In this document: positions 26,990-33,894 of the stretch, piece by piece
Position numbering within the stretch: the first letter of the stretch is position 1
Layout: each line of letters opens with the position of its first letter
From: Streptomyces scabiei 87.22
GTDB taxonomy: Bacteria; Actinomycetota; Actinomycetes; Streptomycetales; Streptomycetaceae
Direction: 5' to 3'
DNA length: 64,000 nt
NCBI RefSeq assembly: GCF_000091305.1
Contig: NC_013929.1
Coordinates: 434,001-498,000 of the forward strand
Position numbers and translations under genes: made by a program
The notes under the pieces: model-generated
Databases searched by the model: none
What the model was told of the DNA's origin: nothing
What the model saw: only the letters and a program-made list of their open reading frames with translations

Positions 26990-27005
26990 ACGGAACCGTG
27001 ACATG
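26990..27005. promoter_or_regulatory. Degenerate copy of the shared element, site A2
   Basis: ACGGAACCGTGACATG agrees with the site at 33829 at 11 of 16 positions and starts exactly 41 bp (about four helical turns) after site A1 in the same orientation, suggesting cooperative binding on one DNA face. Confidence 0.4.
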
Positions 27006-27046
27006 CCGGGCGTGGCCCTGCGGTGCGGCCCGGGGCCGGCTCCAGC

Positions 27047-28057
27047 GTGGCCCGTATACGAGTACTGGTCACCGGCGGTGCCGGGTTCATCGGGTCCCAT
27101 GTCGTCGACGCGTTGGCCGAACACGGTCACGAGCCCCTCGTGTTCGACAGCGCGGTGGACCCCGGCGCGGACGTGCGGGACGGGGCTGCCGTCCTCCGAG
27201 CGCTGGACGGGGTGGACGCGGTGTGTCATCAGGCGGCGATGGTCGGCCTCGGCACCGGGTTCGCCGACGCCCCCGCGTACGTCTCCCACAACGACCTGGG
27301 GACGGCCGTGCTGCTCACCGCCATGGCGGAGGCGGGCGTGCGACGGCTCGTGCTGGCGGGGTCCATGGTGGTGTACGGGGAGGGGCGGTACGCGTGCGTG
27401 CGGCACGGGGTGGTCCGGCCGGGCCCGCGGGAGGTCGCCGACCTGGAGGCCGGGCGGTTCGAGCCGCTGTGCCCGAGGTGCGGGGACGCGTTGTCGCCCT
27501 CCCTGGTGGCGGAGGACGCGCCGGTCGACCCGCGCAACGTGTACGCGACGACGAAGCTCGCCCAGGAGCATCTGGCTGCGGCCTGGGCCCGTGCGACGGA
27601 CGGCACCGTGGTCTCGCTGCGGTACCACAACGTGTACGGGCCCCGGATGCCGCGGGACACGCCGTACGCCGGGGTGGCCTCCTTCTTCCGTTCGGCGCTC
27701 GCCCGCGGGGAGGCGCCCCGGGTGTTCGAGGACGGCCGTCAGCGGCGGGACTTCGTCCATGTCCGGGACGTGGCGGCGGCCAATGTGGCGGCGCTGGAGG
27801 CGGGAGCGGCCCCGGGCGCGCTGACCGCGTACAACGCCGGGAGCGGCGAGCCGCACACCGTCGGGGAGATGGCGGGGGCGCTGGCCGCCGCGTGCGGCGG
27901 ACCCGAGCCGGTGGTCACCGGGGAGTACCGGCTCGGGGACGTCCGCCACATCACCGCCGACTCGTCACGGCTGCGGGCCGAGCAGGGGTGGAAGCCCGAG
28001 GTCGGATTCGTGGAAGGGGTGCGGGAGTTCGCACGGGCGGGGATGCGCGGCTCGTAG
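27047..28057 (+). CDS. NAD-dependent epimerase/dehydratase (nucleotide-sugar type)
   Basis: A 336-residue extended short-chain dehydrogenase. The cofactor motif is RVLVTGGAGFIGSHVVDAL at the N-terminus. Ser/Tyr/Lys catalysis is visible as AGSMVVYGEG and NVYATTK (Y166, K170). Substrate-domain motifs are SLRYHNVYGP and GRQRRDFVHVRDVA. A CPRC pair inside an insertion before the active-site tyrosine is unusual. GTG 27047 is used because the Rossmann strand follows at once; an in-frame GTG at 27023 would add 8 residues. The gene is divergent from the DM13 gene with the 16-bp element between them, and likely modifies a sugar nucleotide for the neighbouring glycosyltransferases. Confidence 0.85.
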   Translation: MARIRVLVTGGAGFIGSHVVDALAEHGHEPLVFDSAVDPGADVRDGAAVLRALDGVDAVCHQAAMVGLGTGFADAPAYVSHNDLGTAVLLTAMAEAGVRRLVLAGSMVVYGEGRYACVRHGVVRPGPREVADLEAGRFEPLCPRCGDALSPSLVAEDAPVDPRNVYATTKLAQEHLAAAWARATDGTVVSLRYHNVYGPRMPRDTPYAGVASFFRSALARGEAPRVFEDGRQRRDFVHVRDVAAANVAALEAGAAPGALTAYNAGSGEPHTVGEMAGALAAACGGPEPVVTGEYRLGDVRHITADSSRLRAEQGWKPEVGFVEGVREFARAGMRGS

Positions 28058-28085
28058 GCCCCTGGACCGGTGGTGCCGTCCGTGT

Positions 28086-29198
28086 TCAGGAGGCGGGCGC
28101 GGGCAGCACCACCTCGAAGCGGCAGCCGCCGGGGATGTTGTGCACGGTGGTGTGCCCTCGGTGGGCCTCCACGATGCCGCGGACGATGGCGAGGCCGAGG
28201 CCCGCGCCGGCCGGGGGTGTGCGGGCGTGCGTGCCGCGCCAGCCGGTGTCGAAGACGCGGGGCAGGTCCTCCTCGGCGATGCCGCCGCAGCCGTCGGTGA
28301 CGGAGAGCACCACGCCGTGGGGGGAACGCTCGGCCGCCACCGCGACCGTGCCGTCGGCCGGGGTGCGGCGGATCGCGTTGACCAGCAGGTTGGCGAGGAC
28401 ACGGCTCATCTCCCGGCCGTCGACCTCGACCGGTACGGGTTCGACGCGTGCCCCGACGAGCCGCACCCCGTGTTCGCGGGCGAGCGGGTCGGCCCCGGCC
28501 AGGGCGTCGCCGACGAGGTCGTACAGCGACATCCGGGAGAGGGTGAGCGTCAGGCTCCCCGCGTGGATGCGGGAGAGTTCGAAGAGGTCGCCGACCATGC
28601 CGTCGAGGTTCTCGACCTCGGTACGGATCTGCCTGAGGTAGCGGTAGGGGTCGGCGGCGACCCCGTCCTCCAGGGCCTCGGCCATCGCGCGCAGTCCGGC
28701 CAGGGGGGTGCGCAGGTCGTGGGAGATCCAGGCGACGAGTTCCCGCCGGGAGGACTCCAGGGCGCGTTCGCGTTCCCTTGACGCGGCGAGCTTGGCGCTC
28801 GTGGCGGCCAACTCCTCTCCCAGCGCCGCGAGTTCGGCTGTGACCGGCCCGTCGGGGGCGGTGAAGTCGCCGCCGTCGCCGAAGGACCGCGCGGCGGTCT
28901 GGAGGGCCCGGCTGCGGGCGACGACCCAGCGGCCGAGCAGCAGCGCGGTGGCCAGTGAGACGACGGCGGCCATCGCGACGACCGTGGTGACGACGCTCAG
29001 GTCGTGCGGGGAGAGGAACATGGCCCAGGCGACGGCGAGGGTGCCGGCGAGCATGGCGGTCACGGCGACGGCGGCCACGACGGTGAGCGACGCGGTGAGC
29101 GAGCGGCGGCGCAGCGGCCACAGCGCGAGGGCGCCCAGCAGACCGGCGGCGACGGCGCCGAGGAACGCGTACAGCGCGATGAGCAGGGTGTCGCTCAT
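28086..29198 (-). CDS. Sensor histidine kinase
   Basis: A 370-residue membrane kinase. About three or four N-terminal transmembrane segments (LLIALYAFLGAVAAGLLGAL and following) with very short external loops occupy residues 1-95, so it probably senses within or near the membrane. The dimerisation/H-box is LVAWISHDLRTPLAGLRAM with phospho-acceptor H160. The ATPase domain shows the N box (LANLLVNAIRRT), G1 (VTDGCGGIAEEDLP) and G2 (GAGLGLAIVRGIVEAH). The N box has Arg where Asn-Lys-x-Ser/Tyr is common. The start is 3 nt after the response-regulator stop, so the two are co-translated. Confidence 0.93.
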   Translation of the reverse strand: MSDTLLIALYAFLGAVAAGLLGALALWPLRRRSLTASLTVVAAVAVTAMLAGTLAVAWAMFLSPHDLSVVTTVVAMAAVVSLATALLLGRWVVARSRALQTAARSFGDGGDFTAPDGPVTAELAALGEELAATSAKLAASRERERALESSRRELVAWISHDLRTPLAGLRAMAEALEDGVAADPYRYLRQIRTEVENLDGMVGDLFELSRIHAGSLTLTLSRMSLYDLVGDALAGADPLAREHGVRLVGARVEPVPVEVDGREMSRVLANLLVNAIRRTPADGTVAVAAERSPHGVVLSVTDGCGGIAEEDLPRVFDTGWRGTHARTPPAGAGLGLAIVRGIVEAHRGHTTVHNIPGGCRFEVVLPAPAS

Positions 29199-29201
29199 GG
29201 G

Positions 29202-29957
29202 TCAGTCCTTCCTGTCTTCGGCCGGGGCGTGCTCCGCGTCGTCGTCGGCCGTGGTGTCTGCGGACTCGAAGCGGTACCCGACGCCCCACACGGTCCGGAT
29301 CAGCCGGGGCTGCGCCGGGTCGTGCTCGATCTTGCCGCGCAGACGGCGGACATGGACGGTGACCGTGGACAGGTCCCCGAAGTCCCAGCCCCAGACCTCG
29401 CGCATCAGGTCCTCGCGGCTGTGGGCACGGCCCGGGTTGCGGAGGAAGAAGGCGAGGAGGTCGAACTCCCGCAGGGTCAGCGCGAGTTCGGCGCCATCGC
29501 GGGTGGCGTGCCGGGCGGCCGGGTCGAGACGGAGACCGGCCGCCGTCAACTGGCGGGCGTCGGACGCGGGCCGTGCGCGGCGCAGCACGGACTCGACGCG
29601 CAGGACCAGTTCGCGCGGGCTGAACGGCTTGGTGACGTAGTCGTCGGCGCCGACCTCCAGCCCCAGGATGCGGTCGTCCTCGTCGCCTCGGGCGGTGAGC
29701 ATGATGACCGGGACCGGGCCGCGCGCCCTCAGCCGGCGGCAGACCTCCAGGCCGTCCATGCCGGGCAGCATCAGGTCCAGCACGACCAGGTCGGGCCGGT
29801 GCGCGGCGGCGCGGGCCAGCGCGGCCGGCCCGTCGCCCGCGCGGTCCACCGTGTATCCGGCCCGGTCGAGGTAGCCGGTGACGACCTCCGCGACCGTGGG
29901 GTCGTCGTCCACCACCAGCACGCGCGTGGCCGTCGGTCTGCTCGGTTGCTCTTCCAT
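29202..29957 (-). CDS. OmpR/PhoB-family response regulator
   Basis: A 251-residue regulator. The receiver domain (12-125) has the acidic pocket VVDDDP, phospho-acceptor D61 in VVLDLMLPGMDG, the switch threonine in IMLTARG, and lysine in DDYVTKPFSPREL. The winged helix (145-235) has LTLREFDLLAFFLRNPGRAH, VTVHVRRLRGKIEHDP and IRTVWGVGYRFE. An acidic tail follows. It is the first gene of the kinase operon. The 16-bp element lies 59 bp upstream at 30016-30031, so autoregulation and control of the neighbouring divergent promoters is likely. A separate dyad GGTCCG TC CGGACC is at 29988-30001. Confidence 0.94.
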   Translation of the reverse strand: MEEQPSRPTATRVLVVDDDPTVAEVVTGYLDRAGYTVDRAGDGPAALARAAAHRPDLVVLDLMLPGMDGLEVCRRLRARGPVPVIMLTARGDEDDRILGLEVGADDYVTKPFSPRELVLRVESVLRRARPASDARQLTAAGLRLDPAARHATRDGAELALTLREFDLLAFFLRNPGRAHSREDLMREVWGWDFGDLSTVTVHVRRLRGKIEHDPAQPRLIRTVWGVGYRFESADTTADDDAEHAPAEDRKD

Positions 29958-30015
29958 GCCGTCAGCCTCGCACCTCGCCCGGCGTCGGGTCCGTCCGGAC
30001 CGTGCCCAGGTCCCC

Positions 30016-30031
30016 GACGTCCGCGTTTCGT
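30016..30031. promoter_or_regulatory. Shared 16-bp element, site B
   Basis: GACGTCCGCGTTTCGT is the reverse complement of ACGAAACGCGGACGTC, matching sites A1 and C. It lies between the response-regulator and GT2 genes. Its edge is 36 bp from the TAGGGT hexamer at 30068-30073. Confidence 0.7.
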
Positions 30032-30067
30032 AAGGACGCTGCGCCCGTTATGCGAACTTCGTCCTCG

Positions 30068-30073
30068 TAGGGT
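30068..30073 (+). promoter_or_regulatory. -10-like hexamer TAGGGT of GT2 operon
   Basis: TAGGGT lies 7 nt before the GTG at 30081, which predicts a leaderless or near-leaderless transcript. No good -35 is present, as expected for an activator-dependent promoter. The AGGGTGA overlap could also act as a ribosome-binding site. Confidence 0.5.
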
Positions 30074-30080
30074 GAAAGCC

Positions 30081-30785
30081 GTGACTACCTCTCCCCCGCC
30101 TTCGGGCGTCGACGTCGTGCTCCCCTGCCTGGACGAGGCGGAGGCCCTGCCCTGGGTGCTGTCCAGGATCCCGGCCGGATGGCGTGCCCTGGTCGTGGAC
30201 AACGGCTCGGCCGACGGTTCGGCGGACATCGCCCGTGAGCTGGGCGCGACCGTGGTGCACGAATCGCGCCGCGGCTTCGGCGCCGCCTGCCATGCGGGAC
30301 TGGTCGCCGCCACGGCCGACATCGTGTGCTTCTGCGACTGCGACGCCTCCCTGGATCCCTCGCTCCTCGTCCCCTTCGTCACCGAAGTCGCCCACGGGCA
30401 CGCCGATCTGGTGCTCGGCAGGCGGCGTCCTCGGGAGTGGGGCGCGTGGCCGGCCCACGCCCGGGCCGGGAACCTGGCGCTCGCCCGGATGCTGCGTCGC
30501 CGGACGGGTCTGCGTCTGCACGACCTGGGCCCGCTGCGGGCCGCGCGCCGGGAAGCGCTGCTCGGCCTCGCGCTGACCGACCGGCGCAGCGGCTATCCCC
30601 TGCAGATGGTGGTGCGCGCCGCCGACGCGGGCTGGCGCGTCACCGAGCACGACGTGCCGTACCTGCCCCGGAAGGGGACGTCGAAGGTGACCGGGACCTG
30701 GCGTGGCACCTGGCAGGCGGTACGGGACATGAGCCGTGTCCTCGGCGAGGCGCCCGAGCCGGCCCGGGCGGGGGTCCGCCGATGA
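30081..30785 (+). CDS. Family 2 glycosyltransferase
   Basis: A 234-residue cytosolic GT-A enzyme: VDVVLPCLDEAEALPWVL at the start, ALVVDNGSADGSADIARELG, and the DxD-like metal motif CFCDCDASLDP around residues 84-94. Late motifs are HDLGPLRAARREALLGL and SGYPLQMVVRAADAGWRVTE. No transmembrane segment is seen, unlike polyprenol-phosphate synthases. The GTG at 30081 sits 7 nt after a TAGGGT hexamer. It overlaps the next gene by ATGA. The GT2 + DUF2064 pairing also occurs elsewhere as rSAM/selenodomain-associated transferases 2 and 1 (arsenosugar-type context), though no radical SAM gene is present here. Confidence 0.9.
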   Translation: MTTSPPPSGVDVVLPCLDEAEALPWVLSRIPAGWRALVVDNGSADGSADIARELGATVVHESRRGFGAACHAGLVAATADIVCFCDCDASLDPSLLVPFVTEVAHGHADLVLGRRRPREWGAWPAHARAGNLALARMLRRRTGLRLHDLGPLRAARREALLGLALTDRRSGYPLQMVVRAADAGWRVTEHDVPYLPRKGTSKVTGTWRGTWQAVRDMSRVLGEAPEPARAGVRR

Positions 30786-31399
30786 CCACCCTTCTCGTCA
30801 TCGCCAAGGAGCCGAGGCCGGGCCGGGTGAAGACCCGGCTCACCCCGCCGTTCAGCCCGCGGGAGGCGGCGGCGCTGGCCGAGGCCGCCCTCGTGGACAC
30901 CCTGTCCGCGGTGGCGGCGGCCCCCGCGGACCGCCGCGTCCTGGTGCTGGCCGGGAAGCCGGGCCCCTGGCTGCCGCCCGGCTTCGACGTCGTACCGCAG
31001 GGGGACGGCGGGCTCGACGAGCGGCTCGCCGCGGCCTTCGCGCTCTGCGACGGCCCGGCCCTCCTCATCGGCATGGACACCCCGCAGGTGACGCCGGAGC
31101 TGCTGGCCGTGGAACCGGGCGGGTGCGACGCGTACTTCGGTGCGGCCGAGGACGGCGGATTCTGGGCTCTCGGGCTCACCCGGCCGGACCCCGCGCTCCT
31201 GCGCGGGGTGCCCATGTCGACCCCCGTCACGGGTGCGGTCCAGCGCGCCCGGCTGGTCTCCGCCGGCCTGCGGGTCCGGGATCTGCCGGTCCTGAGAGAC
31301 GTCGACACGGCCGCCGACGCCGAAGCCGTCGCCGCGGTCGCGCCGCACAGCCGGTTCGCGGCGGAGCTGTCCCGGCTGCGCGCGGTCAGCAGCCGATGA
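30782..31399 (+). CDS. DUF2064 / TIGR04282-type nucleotidyl- or glycosyl-transferase
   Basis: A 205-residue protein starting MTTLLVIAKEPRPGRVKTRL, the phosphate-binding opening of the CofC/MobA-like nucleotidyltransferase fold. It also has ALLIGMDTPQVTPELL (metal/Asp motif), AYFGAAEDGGFWALGL and LPVLRDVDTAADAEAV. Members of this family are annotated as rSAM/selenodomain-associated transferase 1. The biochemical reaction is not established for the Streptomyces version. ATGA overlaps join it to genes on both sides, so it is made with the GT2 and the methyltransferase. Confidence 0.85.
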   Translation: MTTLLVIAKEPRPGRVKTRLTPPFSPREAAALAEAALVDTLSAVAAAPADRRVLVLAGKPGPWLPPGFDVVPQGDGGLDERLAAAFALCDGPALLIGMDTPQVTPELLAVEPGGCDAYFGAAEDGGFWALGLTRPDPALLRGVPMSTPVTGAVQRARLVSAGLRVRDLPVLRDVDTAADAEAVAAVAPHSRFAAELSRLRAVSSR

Positions 31400-32166
31400 G
31401 CGGGCCGGGGCAGGACACCGTGGCGCGGCCGGACTGGTCCTCGGACCCCTACGCCGACGCCCTGCGCTCCGGACGGGGCCCGCTCTTCCTGCGCCGGGGC
31501 GACGGCTGGCTGCTGCCACTGGAGGTGGAGCGGTGGTGCGCCCGCGCCGACACGGTGGACCTCCAGGTCCTGGAGCGGTGCGAGGGCGCCGTCCTCGACG
31601 TGGGGTGCGGGCCGGGCAGGCTGGTCGCCGAACTCGCCGCCCGCGGGCGGCCCGTGCTCGGTGTCGACATCAGCCCGGCCGCCGTCGCCCGCACCCAGCG
31701 GCTCGGTGGCCAGGCCCTCACCCGCTCGGTGTTCGACCCGCTGCCGGGTGAGGGGCGCTGGGACACCGTCCTGCTCCTCGACGGCAACCTCGGTATCGGC
31801 GGCGACCCCTCCGCCCTGCTGCGCCGGATGGCTCAACTACTGCGCACAGAAGGGCTGTTGATCGTCGAGACGGTGCCGATGGACGTGGACGAGCGGGCCG
31901 AGGTCCGTCTCGTGAGCGGTGTCGGTACCGAGGCGGAGGGCGAGGCCGCGTTCCCCTGGGCCCGCCTCGGCACACCCGCACTGCTGCGGCACGCCCGCCC
32001 GCAGGGCTGGCGCGCCGCCGATCAGTGGACCGCGGGCGGACGCTCCTTCGTCGCCCTGCGCACCCGCAGCGCCAGCAGCAGAGCCGAGCCGGCGAAGAGC
32101 AGGGCCGTGATCAGCAGCCAGCGGCCGAGGAAGCCACTCGCCGGCATCCCGGTGGCGGACTCGTAG
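31396..32166 (+). CDS. Class I SAM-dependent methyltransferase
   Basis: A 256-residue protein. Motif I is AVLDVGCGPGRLVAELA, then VLGVDISPAAVARTQRLG and TVLLLDGNLGIGGDP follow. The C-terminal strand WTAGGRSFVALRT normally ends such proteins. Here the frame runs about 43 residues further (RSASSRAEPAKSR...) antisense to the next gene, giving a 145-bp coding overlap with the convergent gene at 32022-32516. It begins at an ATGA overlap with the DUF2064 gene. It is the last gene of the three-gene operon; the methyl acceptor is unknown, presumably the product of the two transferases. Confidence 0.85.
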   Translation: MSGPGQDTVARPDWSSDPYADALRSGRGPLFLRRGDGWLLPLEVERWCARADTVDLQVLERCEGAVLDVGCGPGRLVAELAARGRPVLGVDISPAAVARTQRLGGQALTRSVFDPLPGEGRWDTVLLLDGNLGIGGDPSALLRRMAQLLRTEGLLIVETVPMDVDERAEVRLVSGVGTEAEGEAAFPWARLGTPALLRHARPQGWRAADQWTAGGRSFVALRTRSASSRAEPAKSRAVISSQRPRKPLAGIPVADS

Positions 32167-32516
32167 CGGTCCGCCACCCGCCCGCTGATCAGGGGGAACC
32201 ACACCAGCAGCAGGAGTCCGGACAGGGCCGCGGGCACACGGACGTACGCGGCCCTGCCCTGGCCTGCCGAGGGCAGGGGCGGCACCCCCACCCGGTGAGC
32301 GGCGGCGGACATCGCGCGGACGAGCGCCCGGTCCGCCGCCGCGTACAACGGCAGCAGAAGCAGATCGTGGACCACCGCGGCGCCCACGAACCACACCGCG
32401 ACGGCGAGCCAGTCGTCCTGGAGCAGCCGCACCCCCGCATACCCGGCGAGCGCGAACGAGCAGGCCAGGAGCAGCAGGGGGAAGGGACTGCCCAGCGGCG
32501 GACGGTACTTTCCCAT
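32022..32516 (-). CDS. Small integral membrane protein of molybdoenzyme operon
   Basis: A 164-residue protein with about four hydrophobic helices (PFPLLLLACSFALAGYAGVR, LAVAVWFVGAAVVHDLLLLP, ALSGLLLLVWFPLISGR, WLLITALLFAGSALLLAL). I recognise no domain. It starts inside the stop of the upstream molybdoenzyme gene (TGATG, 1-bp overlap), so it is likely a partner subunit or assembly factor. Its last 145 bp overlap the methyltransferase gene on the other strand. Confidence 0.8.
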   Translation of the reverse strand: MGKYRPPLGSPFPLLLLACSFALAGYAGVRLLQDDWLAVAVWFVGAAVVHDLLLLPLYAAADRALVRAMSAAAHRVGVPPLPSAGQGRAAYVRVPAALSGLLLLVWFPLISGRVADRYESATGMPASGFLGRWLLITALLFAGSALLLALRVRRATKERPPAVH

Positions 32517-33778
32517 CACAGGTCTCCGAACGTCATACGGGCCACCCACTTGGTGTTGAGCACACCGGGCGCGGCCGGCACGATGATCCGCGCCGGATGG
32601 CCGTGGTCGGGGGACAACCGCTCGCCGTTGACGTCCAGGGCCAGCAGGGAGCGCGGGTCGCGGACCTGGTTGGCCCGCAGGGCGGCCCGGCGGAAGGCGC
32701 CGTGCCGCTGGAGGGACTCCACCAGGACGTCGGGGGCCGCGCCCACCGGGTGTCCGACGAGCGCGGCGAGGTCGGCCAGGCGCACGCCCCGCCACCACTG
32801 GTCGGAGGTGGACCAGCCCTCCACGCAGGCGATCGGCAGCGCCGCACTGTGCTGGGGCAGTTCCAGCAGCTCGGCGCGGCTCAGCCGCACGGTTCCCGAA
32901 GGTCCCGTGACGACCAGCCGCCACGCCTCCTCGCTCGTCTCGGCCGGGCTGATCCCCCTGGACGCGGCCGTCTTGTTGATCTGGAAGCCGTTGGGCCCGC
33001 CGCCCGGTTCGGGGCCGCCGTGCGGGGCGAGGAGGGCCGTGCGCCGCAGCGGGCCGTCCACGGTCTGCCCCACGGTCGTCCCGAGCAGCAGCAGCGAGCC
33101 GCCCCCGACCAGCCACACGGCCCCACGCCGCGACACCGTGGGCTCGGCCGGGTCCGGGGAGACCAGCGAGGGCTCCTCCGGCGACTCCACGGGCGGTACC
33201 CCCGCCGCCTCGCCCGCCCGCATCCGGCGCAGATTGCGTACGGCGGCCGGCCCGCGCAGCACCACATGCACCACGAACGCCGCGACGAACACCCACGCCC
33301 CGTAGAAGTGCAGCGGGTAGAAGGAGCCGGGGAAGACGTAGTCGAGCTGCACGTTCAGCACTCCGGTGACGAACTCGAACAGCACACCGCCGACCAGCAG
33401 GAGCAACGAGATCCGCTCCAGGGCATGGGCCACCGACCGCGCCGGAGGCAGCTGGAACAGCCGCGGCACCACCGACCAGAGCTTCGCCAGCAGGACCGGG
33501 ACCAGCGCGATCCCGAGCGTGACGTGCACGCCCTGCGTCAGCCGGTACAGCCAGTGCGGGTTCGTCGGCCAGGGGAACAGATAGAAGCCGAGGAGCCCCT
33601 TGTCCGGGGTCTTGTCGTTCACCGGGGACAGATCCGGGTTGTAGGCGGCGTACGACAGCAGCCCGGTCACGAACAGCACGGTGATCCCGGCGAGCAGGAC
33701 CAGGCCGAGGAGCGAGGTGAACCAGGGGCCGCGCAGCGGGCTGCGCCAGAAGGCGGGCGAGGAAGGGGACCGTTGCAT
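32516..33778 (-). CDS. Cytochrome-b-like membrane domain fused to sulfite-oxidase-type molybdopterin domain
   Basis: A 420-residue membrane oxidoreductase. Residues 1-185 contain about four transmembrane helices with histidines suited to heme b (HWLYRLTQGVHVTLG, YPLHFYGAWVFVAAFVVHVV). A further hydrophobic segment with an internal SRRGAVWLVGGGSLLLL motif (about 225-245) looks like a retained Tat-type anchor of the second half. Residues 260-420 are a sulfite-oxidase/MsrP-type molybdopterin domain with the Mo-ligand cysteine C318 in PIACVEGWST and RDPRSLLALDVNGERLSPDHGHPARI. It may transfer electrons between membrane quinone and an external substrate. The ATG at 33778 is 7 nt after a TAGCGT hexamer on the minus strand. 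Confidence 0.9.
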   Translation of the reverse strand: MQRSPSSPAFWRSPLRGPWFTSLLGLVLLAGITVLFVTGLLSYAAYNPDLSPVNDKTPDKGLLGFYLFPWPTNPHWLYRLTQGVHVTLGIALVPVLLAKLWSVVPRLFQLPPARSVAHALERISLLLLVGGVLFEFVTGVLNVQLDYVFPGSFYPLHFYGAWVFVAAFVVHVVLRGPAAVRNLRRMRAGEAAGVPPVESPEEPSLVSPDPAEPTVSRRGAVWLVGGGSLLLLGTTVGQTVDGPLRRTALLAPHGGPEPGGGPNGFQINKTAASRGISPAETSEEAWRLVVTGPSGTVRLSRAELLELPQHSAALPIACVEGWSTSDQWWRGVRLADLAALVGHPVGAAPDVLVESLQRHGAFRRAALRANQVRDPRSLLALDVNGERLSPDHGHPARIIVPAAPGVLNTKWVARMTFGDL

Positions 33779-33785
33779 GCCCCCG

Positions 33786-33791
33786 ACGCTA
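33786..33791 (-). promoter_or_regulatory. -10-like hexamer TAGCGT of molybdoenzyme operon
   Basis: Read on the minus strand, TAGCGT ends 7 nt before the ATG at 33778 and begins 37 bp from site C. The geometry matches that of the GT2 and GT39-like promoters, again implying a leaderless message. Confidence 0.5.
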
Positions 33792-33828
33792 GGCCCGCGG
33801 CACCCGGTGAGAGGGTGCGCGACTCATG

Positions 33829-33844
33829 ACGAAACGCTGACGTC
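33829..33844. promoter_or_regulatory. Shared 16-bp element, site C
   Basis: ACGAAACGCTGACGTC lies midway between the divergent molybdoenzyme and GT39-like genes. It sits 36 bp from the plus-strand hexamer and 37 bp from the minus-strand hexamer, so one bound regulator could serve both promoters symmetrically. Confidence 0.7.
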
Positions 33845-33880
33845 CGCGCCTGTCGGGCGGACCCCGGCGCCCTTGCGGCC

Positions 33881-33886
33881 TAACGT
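33881..33886 (+). promoter_or_regulatory. -10-like hexamer TAACGT of GT39-like gene
   Basis: TAACGT lies 36 bp from the edge of site C and 8 nt before the GTG at 33895. No ribosome-binding site precedes that GTG, supporting a leaderless transcript. Confidence 0.5.
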
Positions 33887-33894
33887 CTCCCAGC

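Noticed and set aside
29988..30001. Dyad GGTCCG TC CGGACC near the response-regulator promoter
   Set aside because: A clear palindrome, but it is unique in the island, unlike the 16-bp element, so no role is claimed.
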